Shown in pieces: positions 24,017 to 30,181 of a stretch of 30,181 nucleotides of DNA. Source of the stretch: an uncultured Clostridium sp. (GTDB lineage: Bacteria; Bacillota; Clostridia; Lachnospirales; Lachnospiraceae); the NCBI GenBank assembly GCA_900540335.1, contig UQFC01000028.1, forward strand, positions 1 to 30,181, in the 5' to 3' direction. The notes beneath the pieces were generated by a model. That model saw only the letters and a program-made list of their open reading frames with translations, had not been told where the DNA came from and did not search any database. Made by a program: the position numbers and the translations under genes. How positions within the stretch are numbered: the stretch's first letter is position 1; each line of letters opens with the position of its first letter.

Positions 24017-24526
24017 TTATGCATTTTTGCCGCAGCACTTCTTATACTTCTTGCCGCTTCCGCACGGACACGGATCGTTGGGGAAAATCTTCTTTTCCTT
24101 GCGGATCGTACCGGAAGCCTTCTGCTGCTTGTAAAGCTCTTTTCTTCTCTCCTCGCTGAGGATAGAATCCCACTGGGGCAGCTCATACAGCCACTGTGCC
24201 TTTGCCTCAACCATGTTGTAGTACAGCTTCTCCGGATCAATCTCAATCTTAACCTGAGTATCCTCCTCCATGGTGTCGATGGGGTTCTCATATCCCTTCA
24301 GGCTCTCATTGATACCATCCAGAAATCCTGTCATAATAAGAATCTCTGTATTGTACTTCTCTGCCAGTTCCTTCACAGTACCGGTAATTACCTGAGTCGG
24401 CTCAGAAAGAATCTGCTCGTAAATTCCTTTCTCAATGGTAAAATATCCATTCCACAGTTTTTCTTTCTCTTTATCATTCAGGCCATTGCCGTATGCAAGG
24501 TTTCTCCATGTCTCTAATAATGCCAT
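24017..24526 (-). CDS. SEC-C motif protein
   Basis: This 169-residue protein ends with DPCPCGSGKKYKKCCG, the zinc-binding SEC-C motif (CxC...CC) also found at the tail of SecA. The first 140 residues are mostly helical and unrecognised; they begin ETWRNLAYGNGLNDKEKEK. SEC-C domains often bind nucleic acid or protein partners, but nothing more precise can be said. The gene has its own promoter at 24586-24614 and a good AAGGAAGG site. Its codon use favours CTG, GTA and AAG, hinting at fair expression. Confidence 0.9.
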   Translation of the reverse strand: MALLETWRNLAYGNGLNDKEKEKLWNGYFTIEKGIYEQILSEPTQVITGTVKELAEKYNTEILIMTGFLDGINESLKGYENPIDTMEEDTQVKIEIDPEKLYYNMVEAKAQWLYELPQWDSILSEERRKELYKQQKASGTIRKEKKIFPNDPCPCGSGKKYKKCCGKNA

Positions 24527-24585
24527 GATACGTATCCTTCCTTTTCTCTGTTATCCTGCGTATCGTAAACTACGCCTGTTCTCAT

Positions 24586-24614
24586 AGTATATAACACTTC
24601 TCCAAAATTTGCAA
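24586..24614 (-). promoter_or_regulatory. SigA-type promoter for the SEC-C gene
   Basis: On the minus strand TTGCAA and TATACT are separated by exactly 17 bases. The leader to the ATG at 24526 is about 50 bases. Confidence 0.65.
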
Positions 24615-24656
24615 ACCCTTTCTTTCCCTGTTTTTCGACTGCTTTCTTGTAAACTT

Positions 24657-24684
24657 ACTGTCCGCCGGCAGGCCGGCAAACAGT
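24657..24684 (-). terminator. Hairpin after the second MATE gene
   Basis: In minus-strand RNA a 12-bp stem (ACUGUUUGCCGG/CCGGCGGACAGU) forms with two G-U pairs and a 4-base loop. On the plus strand those pairs would be C-A mismatches, so it fits the strand of the MATE gene. The following T run is poor, so it is a weak terminator or RNA-end stabiliser. Confidence 0.45.
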
Positions 24685-24745
24685 CTGTTTCGTAAAACTG
24701 CGGGAAATTTTGCTCTGAAAAAGGAGCAAATCCAGCTCTGCCTTC

Positions 24746-26077
24746 TTAAAAATAATGATATTTTTTCCTGTTTGCCACAAAAAATCCAAGGGTAATTACC
24801 AGGGTTGCCGCCTCTGCCGCCACCACAGACAGCCAGATTCCATCCAGCTTCAGCCAGATCGGAAGGAGAAGCACGGCCGCCACCTGAAAGACCAGGGTCC
24901 GGAGCATGGAAATCATGGCAGAAACCATGCCATTGTTCAGACCGGTGAAAAAGGCTGATGCAAAAATATTAAAGCCGCTGATTAAAAAAGAAAGTCCGAA
25001 CAGCTTCATTCCCTGTATGGTCATCTGACACAGCCCGGGATCATATCCCACATAGACAAAGGAAATCGGCCCTGCCAGAAGCTCCGCAGCCGCTGTCATT
25101 CCCAGTCCGACTGTTCCTGTCAGAAACAGACTTTTCCTCAGAACGCTTTTTAACTCTGCTTCATTTCCCGCTCCGTAATGATAACCCACTATGGGATTGC
25201 AGCCAATGGCATAGCCAAAATGAAATGCCGTAAACACAAAAGACACATACATAATGGCTCCGTAGGCTGCCACTCCGTCCTCTGCCGCCAGCCGCAGCAG
25301 CTGGTAATTATACAAAAGACTGACTACAGCTCCGGAAAGATTGGTCATCATTTCTGAGGAACCGTTTCCGCATGCCTTCCAGAGCGCCGGAAAATCCATC
25401 CTGGTTTTTACAAAACGCAGCCGGCTTTTGTTCTTCCTCATAAAATAAATGGTAGGAACCAGTCCGCCTGCAATCTGGCTGAGCGCTGTGGCCAGACCTG
25501 CTCCCCACACCCCCAGAGGAAACACTGCCACCAGAAAGAAATCCAGAAGACCGTTTATCAAACCTGCCATAATCGCAATTCCCAGTCCGAACCGGGGACG
25601 TTCTGCCGTAACCAGGAAGCTCTGGTAGGCATTCTGCATCATAAACAGCGGATTGGCGCAAATCAGAATTCTTCCATAGAGTACGCAGTCATCAATCAGA
25701 TATTCGTCTGCCCCCAGAATCACTGCAATCTGAGGCATAAAAACAAATCCCACAGCAGAAATGACAACTCCGATTACACCTAACACCATCACCAGCATGG
25801 TAAAAATCTCGTTCGCCTTTTTTTCATCACCTGTTCCCAGCACAAACGCCGTCAGCGCGCTTCCGCCGGAGCCAAACATAAAACCGGCGGCGCTGATCAG
25901 CTGTAAAAACGGCCAGATCAGATTCACTGCAGCAAATGCCATTTTCCCTGCATAGTTCGACACAAAAAAGCCGTCAATCACCGTGTAGAGAGATGTAACC
26001 ACCATCATAACCACACATGGCATTACAAACTGAATCAGTCTCCGGTATGTAAAATGATCCGATAACTTTATTTCCAT
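24746..26077 (-). CDS. MATE family efflux transporter (second of two)
   Basis: This 443-residue polytopic protein is a MATE transporter with about 12 membrane segments. Family features include DGFFVSNYAGKMAFAAVNL near the N terminus and the Gly-rich SAAGFMFGSGGSALTAF. It is distinct in sequence from the MATE protein at 2511-3884. Its start overlaps the end of the marR gene by 10 bases, so it is translated as the second gene of the marR operon and is probably controlled by that repressor. The substrate is likely toxic to the cell or host-derived, but is unknown. Confidence 0.92.
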   Translation of the reverse strand: MEIKLSDHFTYRRLIQFVMPCVVMMVVTSLYTVIDGFFVSNYAGKMAFAAVNLIWPFLQLISAAGFMFGSGGSALTAFVLGTGDEKKANEIFTMLVMVLGVIGVVISAVGFVFMPQIAVILGADEYLIDDCVLYGRILICANPLFMMQNAYQSFLVTAERPRFGLGIAIMAGLINGLLDFFLVAVFPLGVWGAGLATALSQIAGGLVPTIYFMRKNKSRLRFVKTRMDFPALWKACGNGSSEMMTNLSGAVVSLLYNYQLLRLAAEDGVAAYGAIMYVSFVFTAFHFGYAIGCNPIVGYHYGAGNEAELKSVLRKSLFLTGTVGLGMTAAAELLAGPISFVYVGYDPGLCQMTIQGMKLFGLSFLISGFNIFASAFFTGLNNGMVSAMISMLRTLVFQVAAVLLLPIWLKLDGIWLSVVAAEAATLVITLGFFVANRKKYHYF

Positions 26078-26526
26078 GAACCCCTCACCCTTTCCTCCAG
26101 TGCCTCCAGCTGACGGCGCATGAGAGAAAGAAGCAGCTCTCTTTCCTCCTCTGAAAAAGCAGCAAGCGCATCCAGTTCCGCCTGGATCAGGGGCATGATT
26201 TCCTCCTCACAGTATCTTCTCCCCTGATCTGTAAGAACAATTTCTTTCCTGTTTCCGCTCCCGCTTTCCATCCTCAGTTCTACAAAATTCATCTTTTCCA
26301 GCTTCTTCACAGCAGAATTAATGGTCTGCTTGGAATAACACCACTCTCTGCACAAATCACTCTGGGTCCATGCAGTATCCGAATCACAGATGCTGTACAA
26401 AATCCAGAAGGATGCCTCTGATAAATTCGCCCTGGATGCAGCCTGAAAATAAAAATAGTCCTGTTCCTTAAACAGCCGGTTGTATTCCGCCCGTTTTTCC
26501 AGAAGTTCCTTATCTGGCTTTTCCAT
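26068..26526 (-). CDS. MarR family transcriptional regulator
   Basis: This 152-residue protein is a MarR-type winged helix regulator. The recognition region is WTQSDLCREWCYSKQTINSAVKKLEKMNFVELR, with the SGSGNRKEIVLT wing after it. Such proteins bind palindromic operators as dimers and release DNA on ligand binding. The ATG at 26526 has AAAGGAG at 8 bases. It is followed by an overlapping MATE gene and preceded by an inverted repeat wrapped around a strong promoter. Negative autoregulation of both genes is therefore likely. Confidence 0.94.
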   Translation of the reverse strand: MEKPDKELLEKRAEYNRLFKEQDYFYFQAASRANLSEASFWILYSICDSDTAWTQSDLCREWCYSKQTINSAVKKLEKMNFVELRMESGSGNRKEIVLTDQGRRYCEEEIMPLIQAELDALAAFSEEERELLLSLMRRQLEALEERVRGSWK

Positions 26527-26564
26527 TTTATGTTCTCCTTTCCTGAACCATTTTCTCCAAAAAG

Positions 26565-26612
26565 AAAATCCGAAATCAGACTTACCACAGTATAAGTCCG
26601 ATTTCGGATTTT
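26565..26612. repeat. 20-bp inverted repeat: MarR operator and possible pfk terminator
   Basis: Two 20-base arms with one mismatch are separated by 8 bases. Each arm contains its own dyad: TCCGAAATCAGA at 26569-26580 and TCCGATTTCGGA at 26597-26608, 28 bp center to center. They cover the -10 box and spacer of the marR promoter. Read as RNA from the upstream phosphofructokinase gene, the same arms form a long hairpin followed by TTTTCTTTTT, the form of an intrinsic terminator. Confidence 0.75.
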
Positions 26613-26617
26613 GTCAA
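26589..26617 (-). promoter_or_regulatory. Strong SigA promoter of the marR-MATE operon
   Basis: On the minus strand a perfect TTGACA is followed after 17 bases by TATACT. The promoter lies inside and beside the inverted repeat at 26565-26612. The RNA should start near 26582, within one arm, so the operon's own RNA cannot form the whole hairpin. Confidence 0.85.
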
Positions 26618-26638
26618 GCCGCCAGACAGCAGCTCTTC

Positions 26639-27859
26639 CTATCTGTATAAATATTTGGGAATTCCGTTTTCCATCACACGATCCGGCTCACCCTGAATCA
26701 GGGGCAGAGCATACTGAATAAATTCCTCTCCAATATCATTGCCGTCCCCGGTAATCCACTGAGCCGGAACGGCTTTTTCCTGATTGCACACCTGATTCAC
26801 ATCTACAAAACGGCATTCCATCCGATACTTCTCGCCTGGACCGGAAACCCGGGCAAAGGCAACCATTTTTCCGGTTTCGCCTCTGCATGCGCCCTTAACA
26901 CCTTCCATACCGGCCAAAGCAGCCTCTTCCACATCCGTTCCGGATACAACCATTCCGGAACAGCGCTGACTGACATTCAGTTCGACAGAACGAACCTTCA
27001 CCCCGAAACGGTTCCGGACAAAATTCTCCAGCACCTTTCCGCATCCGGTCAGCATCTTATGCCCGAAATTGTCTACAGATGCCTCACTGCCATATTCACA
27101 GATAAACTTTCCATTCGAATCGGAAATTCCCTCTGATACACAGACAATGACGCAATTTCTCTTTTCCAGAGCCTGCTCCAGATCCCGGGCAAAATTCTCC
27201 AGATCAAAATTGCTTTCCGGAAGGTAAATCAAAACAGGATTATCGTCTTTCTTTTTTCTTGCCAGAACACTGGCAGCTGTCAGCCATCCTGCATGGCGAC
27301 CCATCAACTCAATAATCGTTACTGCCTTCTGTTCATATACAGATGCATCAAGAACAATTTCCCGCACTGTAGATGCCACATATTTGGCCGCGCTTCCGAA
27401 TCCTGGTGTGTGATCCGTCTCAATCAGATCGTTGTCGATGGTCTTGGGCACTCCGATAAACCGGATATCACTTCCAATCCGCTCTCCGTACCGTGACAGC
27501 TTGCTGACTGTATCCATGGAATCGTTTCCTCCAATATAGAAGAAATATCCGATATTTAATGCGTCCATCTTTTCAAACGCTGTTTTGTAAAAATCATCCT
27601 CCAGATTTTCCGGAAGCTTAAATCTGCAGGAACCAAGATAGGCTGCCGGTGTCAGCTTTAAAAGCTCCAGCTCCTCTCCGGAAAGCTCCTGTCCCATATC
27701 CATATAACGGTCCTGAAGAAAACCTTCCATTCCGTTGAGCATTCCATACACATGACCAATCTCATCACTATGGGCCAGAGCCTCCGTTATCACTCCATAC
27801 AGGCTTGCGTTAATTACGGCTGTGGGGCCGCCAGACTGTCCTACCAATACATTTTTCAT
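26639..27859 (-). CDS. 6-phosphofructokinase, pyrophosphate-type
   Basis: This 406-residue protein is a group II/PPi-type phosphofructokinase. It begins VLVGQSGGPTAVIN. At residues 110-114 it has GGNDS, with Asp113 where ATP enzymes have Gly, and at 138-144 PKTIDND with Lys139. In characterised relatives this Asp/Lys pair blocks ATP and favours pyrophosphate, so it probably phosphorylates fructose 6-phosphate reversibly with PPi. MGRHAGWLTAAS is the substrate-binding segment. GAGGACAAACAA precedes the ATG. It is a single gene with the inverted repeat at 26565-26612 as a candidate terminator. The phosphoryl donor is inference. Confidence 0.93.
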   Translation of the reverse strand: MKNVLVGQSGGPTAVINASLYGVITEALAHSDEIGHVYGMLNGMEGFLQDRYMDMGQELSGEELELLKLTPAAYLGSCRFKLPENLEDDFYKTAFEKMDALNIGYFFYIGGNDSMDTVSKLSRYGERIGSDIRFIGVPKTIDNDLIETDHTPGFGSAAKYVASTVREIVLDASVYEQKAVTIIELMGRHAGWLTAASVLARKKKDDNPVLIYLPESNFDLENFARDLEQALEKRNCVIVCVSEGISDSNGKFICEYGSEASVDNFGHKMLTGCGKVLENFVRNRFGVKVRSVELNVSQRCSGMVVSGTDVEEAALAGMEGVKGACRGETGKMVAFARVSGPGEKYRMECRFVDVNQVCNQEKAVPAQWITGDGNDIGEEFIQYALPLIQGEPDRVMENGIPKYLYR

Positions 27860-27906
27860 TTGTTTGTCCTCATTTCTTTCTATTTCTATTATTATTTTTT
27901 TCTCAG

Positions 27907-27935
27907 ATAATGTATAGATTTCCTGTTCGGGGCAA
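27907..27935 (-). promoter_or_regulatory. Possible promoter for the phosphofructokinase gene
   Basis: On the minus strand TTGCCC and CATTAT are 17 bases apart, each matching four of six consensus positions. The leader would be about 40 bases. It is plausible but weak. Confidence 0.35.
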
Positions 27936-27985
27936 TACTGTAATTAGTACCAAAGAAAAAAGAAATACTTATCCTCCCCTTTTTG

Positions 27986-28028
27986 ATCCCTTGCCTGTTG
28001 GCTTCGTGCAGCAGGCGGGGGATTTTTT
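27986..28028 (+). terminator. Plus-strand intrinsic terminator without an upstream plus-strand gene
   Basis: Arms at 27986-28000 and 28009-28023 pair over all 15 positions in plus-strand RNA, using three G-U pairs, with an 8-base loop, and TTTTTT follows. In minus-strand RNA the three pairs become A-C mismatches and no T run follows. The terminator is therefore built for a plus-strand transcript, yet both flanking genes are on the minus strand. Confidence 0.7.
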
Positions 28029-28047
28029 GTTTCACAGGAAATGCGCC

Positions 28048-29208
28048 CTATTCTTCCTTCAAACGGCTGACAGCCAGGCTGAACAGGAGCATTCCCACAC
28101 AGGGAACCAGAACACAGGTCATACCGGCTGCAATACCGGCTTTTTCCGATACAAGTCCAATCAGCCAGGGCATCAGAATCGCTCCGCTGCTGGCTGCCGG
28201 AAGCATGATTCCCATGCTGGTCACACTGGTCATACGGCCGGCGCTGGCCACAGCTGTAGGATTCATGCCTGCCATGGCAGCTGCAAAAGCAAACAGAAGC
28301 ACAATAGCCATAACCTGCGTCTGAGCCTGCATCATGCCAAAATAAAATACTGTGCAGAAAATCCCCATAACAATCATCGCTCTGCCTGCTTTTTTAATCG
28401 GGCAGACAAAAGCATACATCATACGCAGAAGCAGAGTTGCCGTCCACATAACGGTTACCGTATAGGCACTGAGAGAACCGCTTAGTATACCGCTTCCCTT
28501 AAAATAAGTAACCATCCATCCGGTTACGCTGACCTCCACTGCATTCTGACAGAAAATCAGACCGGTAAGGAGCCAGAACTTTTTGTTTTTTAAAAAACTC
28601 CAGTCTGTTTTCTGCTTTTCGCCTTTTTTGCTCCCTGCCATAGGAGTCATCACAAATGCCATCCACAAGGTTGCTCCCAGGATTCCCAGAACAAGCATGG
28701 GCAGCTTTCCTGAGACAGCAGCCACTGCTGAAATCAGAAAGGGGCAGAGCAGAGCTCCGAATGCGTAGCAGCTGTGCATCAGATTCATACCCTTTGTTCT
28801 GTCTCTGGAGTTGTCTCCGATTAAAATCGTGCAGGTATTGATGGTACTTCCTTTTCCCATTCCTGCCATAAAAAACGCAGCCATCAATGCCGGAATCCAT
28901 CCGGTTACTCCCATAATCCCGTATCCGATTCCATATCCGGCTGTAAGCAGAACTACTGTTTTTTTCATTCCGATTTTTCCAGGCAGAGCTCCTGTGGCAA
29001 AACCGGCCAGAAGATTTCCAATATTCATCAAAGCCAAAAGCGTTCCTGTTGTCCCGTAATCAAATCCTATCTGCTCCTGCAAAAGGCTTACAATAATTCC
29101 ACTGCTGATTGCACAGATTCCGCTGATAAAAAAAGCGTAAAAGCCTGCGTTTCTCTGTTTCAAATTGTACTGCTGTTCCATTACACATTTTCCTCGTTGT
29201 TCTGTCAT
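28048..29208 (-). CDS. MFS transporter
   Basis: This 386-residue protein has about 12 membrane segments and the layout of the major facilitator superfamily. The first half contains GNLLAGFATGALPGKIGMKK, the A-motif-like loop between segments 2 and 3. A cytoplasmic Lys-rich loop (GSKKGEKQKTDW) divides the halves. The substrate is unknown; it resembles sugar or drug transporters in the FucP/YfkF region of the family. Its ATG at 29208 directly abuts the stop of the SpoIID-like gene, with AAAGGAA upstream. An alternative ATG at 29181 has GAGGA at 9 bases. The two genes look co-transcribed. Confidence 0.88.
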   Translation of the reverse strand: MTEQRGKCVMEQQYNLKQRNAGFYAFFISGICAISSGIIVSLLQEQIGFDYGTTGTLLALMNIGNLLAGFATGALPGKIGMKKTVVLLTAGYGIGYGIMGVTGWIPALMAAFFMAGMGKGSTINTCTILIGDNSRDRTKGMNLMHSCYAFGALLCPFLISAVAAVSGKLPMLVLGILGATLWMAFVMTPMAGSKKGEKQKTDWSFLKNKKFWLLTGLIFCQNAVEVSVTGWMVTYFKGSGILSGSLSAYTVTVMWTATLLLRMMYAFVCPIKKAGRAMIVMGIFCTVFYFGMMQAQTQVMAIVLLFAFAAAMAGMNPTAVASAGRMTSVTSMGIMLPAASSGAILMPWLIGLVSEKAGIAAGMTCVLVPCVGMLLFSLAVSRLKEE

Positions 29209-30181
29209 TTATTCCTTTTCGGTCCCTGAACCTTCTGCCTGACTGCTGCTCTCCTGTTTCTGCCTCAGAACCTCCACAGAAACTCCGTCATAGAAAAACT
29301 TCAGGATTTCCTCACACTTCATGCCGGACTTTGCCATCGCCTGGGCTCCGTTCTGGCTCATACCGGCTCCGTGGCCAAAGCCGCCTCCAAAGATTTGAAA
29401 CTTTCCGTTCCCGGCATCCTCAACAGTCAGAAATCCGCTGGGAAGAGAGCCCCAGCCCGTTACGGTTTTTCCGTCTTTTTTCGTAATCACAAGACTTTCA
29501 TCCCCCAGAGCCGCCCGGATTGCATTCTGACCACTGATGGTCTTTTCTCCTTCTGTTCCTGTAACCAGAAGTTTTTTGGCAACTCCTCCGCCGCCCCTCT
29601 CTGTAATCTGAAGTCCTGTCACTGTGCCGACTCCATCAATATTAGATGACAAAATCTCCTGACTGGTTGTCACATTCCAGCGGTAAAAGGGATAGGCCGA
29701 ATCATAGGATTTTATGTCCTGATTTTTAATAAAAGCGGAAAATGCCTCATTGCTGCTTAAATCAAGGGTCTCTCTGCCCGGCTGCAGAGCCACGCTTTTC
29801 AGATAAGGCACAGATTCCGGATCGCTTCCCCACACCGAAGCATCGGAAGTGGTTCCGCAGGAGGTGGAAAAATAATAGGCTGTTATCGGCTTTCCATCAT
29901 ATAACAGCATTTTTCCATAAGTATCCTGGACAGCCTCCGCCGCCTGAATACTGTTTTCCGTGTTATTGTACACCTGGAAGTTCGTACTGTCGTCCACATG
30001 AGCTCCGTACCGGCTGTAGGTATTGCTCTGAAGCTGCATATAGGCATAGGTCCTGGCGCAGATCGCCTGGGCCTTCAGCGCCTCCTTCTCATAGCTTGAA
30101 GGCATTTCGCTGGGAACCACCCGCTTCAGATAATCCTCCAGATACAGCTCATTAACCAGTACCAGGCCTCCCTCACCCTCG
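29209..30181 (-). CDS. SpoIID/LytB domain protein, 5' end outside the window
   Basis: The frame is open to the right edge, reading GLVLVNELYLEDYLKRVVPSE before the first internal candidate start, so the N terminus lies outside. About 320 residues are present. It has the SpoIID signatures VVPSEMP, EALKAQAICARTYA and GGFGHGAGMSQNGAQAMAKSG. SpoIID is a lytic transglycosylase that cleaves denuded glycan strands during forespore engulfment; relatives act in wall turnover. The C terminus is Ser/Gln-rich. Whether this is the engulfment SpoIID or a paralog cannot be decided without its start and neighbours. Confidence 0.92.
   Translation of the reverse strand, partial: EGEGGLVLVNELYLEDYLKRVVPSEMPSSYEKEALKAQAICARTYAYMQLQSNTYSRYGAHVDDSTNFQVYNNTENSIQAAEAVQDTYGKMLLYDGKPITAYYFSTSCGTTSDASVWGSDPESVPYLKSVALQPGRETLDLSSNEAFSAFIKNQDIKSYDSAYPFYRWNVTTSQEILSSNIDGVGTVTGLQITERGGGGVAKKLLVTGTEGEKTISGQNAIRAALGDESLVITKKDGKTVTGWGSLPSGFLTVEDAGNGKFQIFGGGFGHGAGMSQNGAQAMAKSGMKCEEILKFFYDGVSVEVLRQKQESSSQAEGSGTEKE

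Noticed and set aside
27910..28485. A plus-strand frame starting with ATG across the orphan terminator
   Set aside because: No ribosome binding site precedes it, it runs through an intrinsic terminator and most of it is antisense to the MFS gene.
1..30181. Defence island, CRISPR, prophage or insertion sequence
   Set aside because: No direct repeat arrays, transposase, integrase or phage-like proteins are seen. The genes are mainly housekeeping, transport and cofactor functions.

Overview
The window is typical of a low-to-mid GC, spore-forming Firmicute of class Clostridia, most likely a Lachnospiraceae gut anaerobe. Indicators are AddAB instead of RecBCD, strong AGGAGG-type ribosome binding sites, a SpoIID/LytB-domain protein, small DUF4321, DUF3343 and DUF6472 proteins, and a 6-phosphofructokinase with pyrophosphate-type active-site residues. 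Genus assignment is inference. Nearly all genes lie on the minus strand. The exceptions are two short plus-strand islands at 14317-15645 and 19489-19743. I saw no rRNA, tRNA, CRISPR array, insertion sequence or prophage gene, and no gene-free stretch exceeds about 300 bases.

Region 1 (70-6983) is a selenium locus. In transcription order it holds a small Cys-rich protein, selD, an EF2568-type cysteine desulfurase-like protein, a DUF3343 putative Se/S carrier, DUF4321, a MATE transporter, yqeC, and a YqeB-MocA fusion. This is the accessory gene set known for selenium-dependent molybdenum hydroxylases, where SelD feeds a labile selenium cofactor rather than (or as well as) selenocysteine. The MATE gene has its own promoter and terminator, so it is probably a separate unit inside the cluster. 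No hydroxylase gene is in the window.

Region 2 (7106-14229) is the addB-addA recombination and repair operon. Divergent from it are a membrane-anchored FMN-binding-like protein and an alpha/beta hydrolase. A strong terminator separates these from convergent ftsH. Region 3 (17906-19328) is an ECF sigma factor with a membrane-anchored anti-sigma-like partner. It is followed by a divergent small 85-residue Cys-containing protein with a possible sporulation-type promoter. Region 4 (19881-22101) is a nucleoside salvage unit (cdd, deoB, DUF5662). Region 5 (22203-24526) holds hslO, a methyltransferase and a SEC-C protein.

Region 6 (24746-26526) is a marR-MATE operon. Its promoter is buried in a 20-bp inverted repeat that also has the form of an intrinsic terminator for the upstream phosphofructokinase gene. 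Region 7 (26639-30181) holds that phosphofructokinase, an MFS transporter and the 3' part of a SpoIID/LytB gene cut by the window edge. Between pfk and the MFS gene is a plus-strand intrinsic terminator with no plus-strand gene in front of it, suggesting an unannotated small RNA.

The most interesting items are the nearly complete selenium-cofactor locus with its YqeB-MocA fusion, the composite operator/promoter/terminator at 26565-26617, and the orphan plus-strand terminator at 27986-28028.
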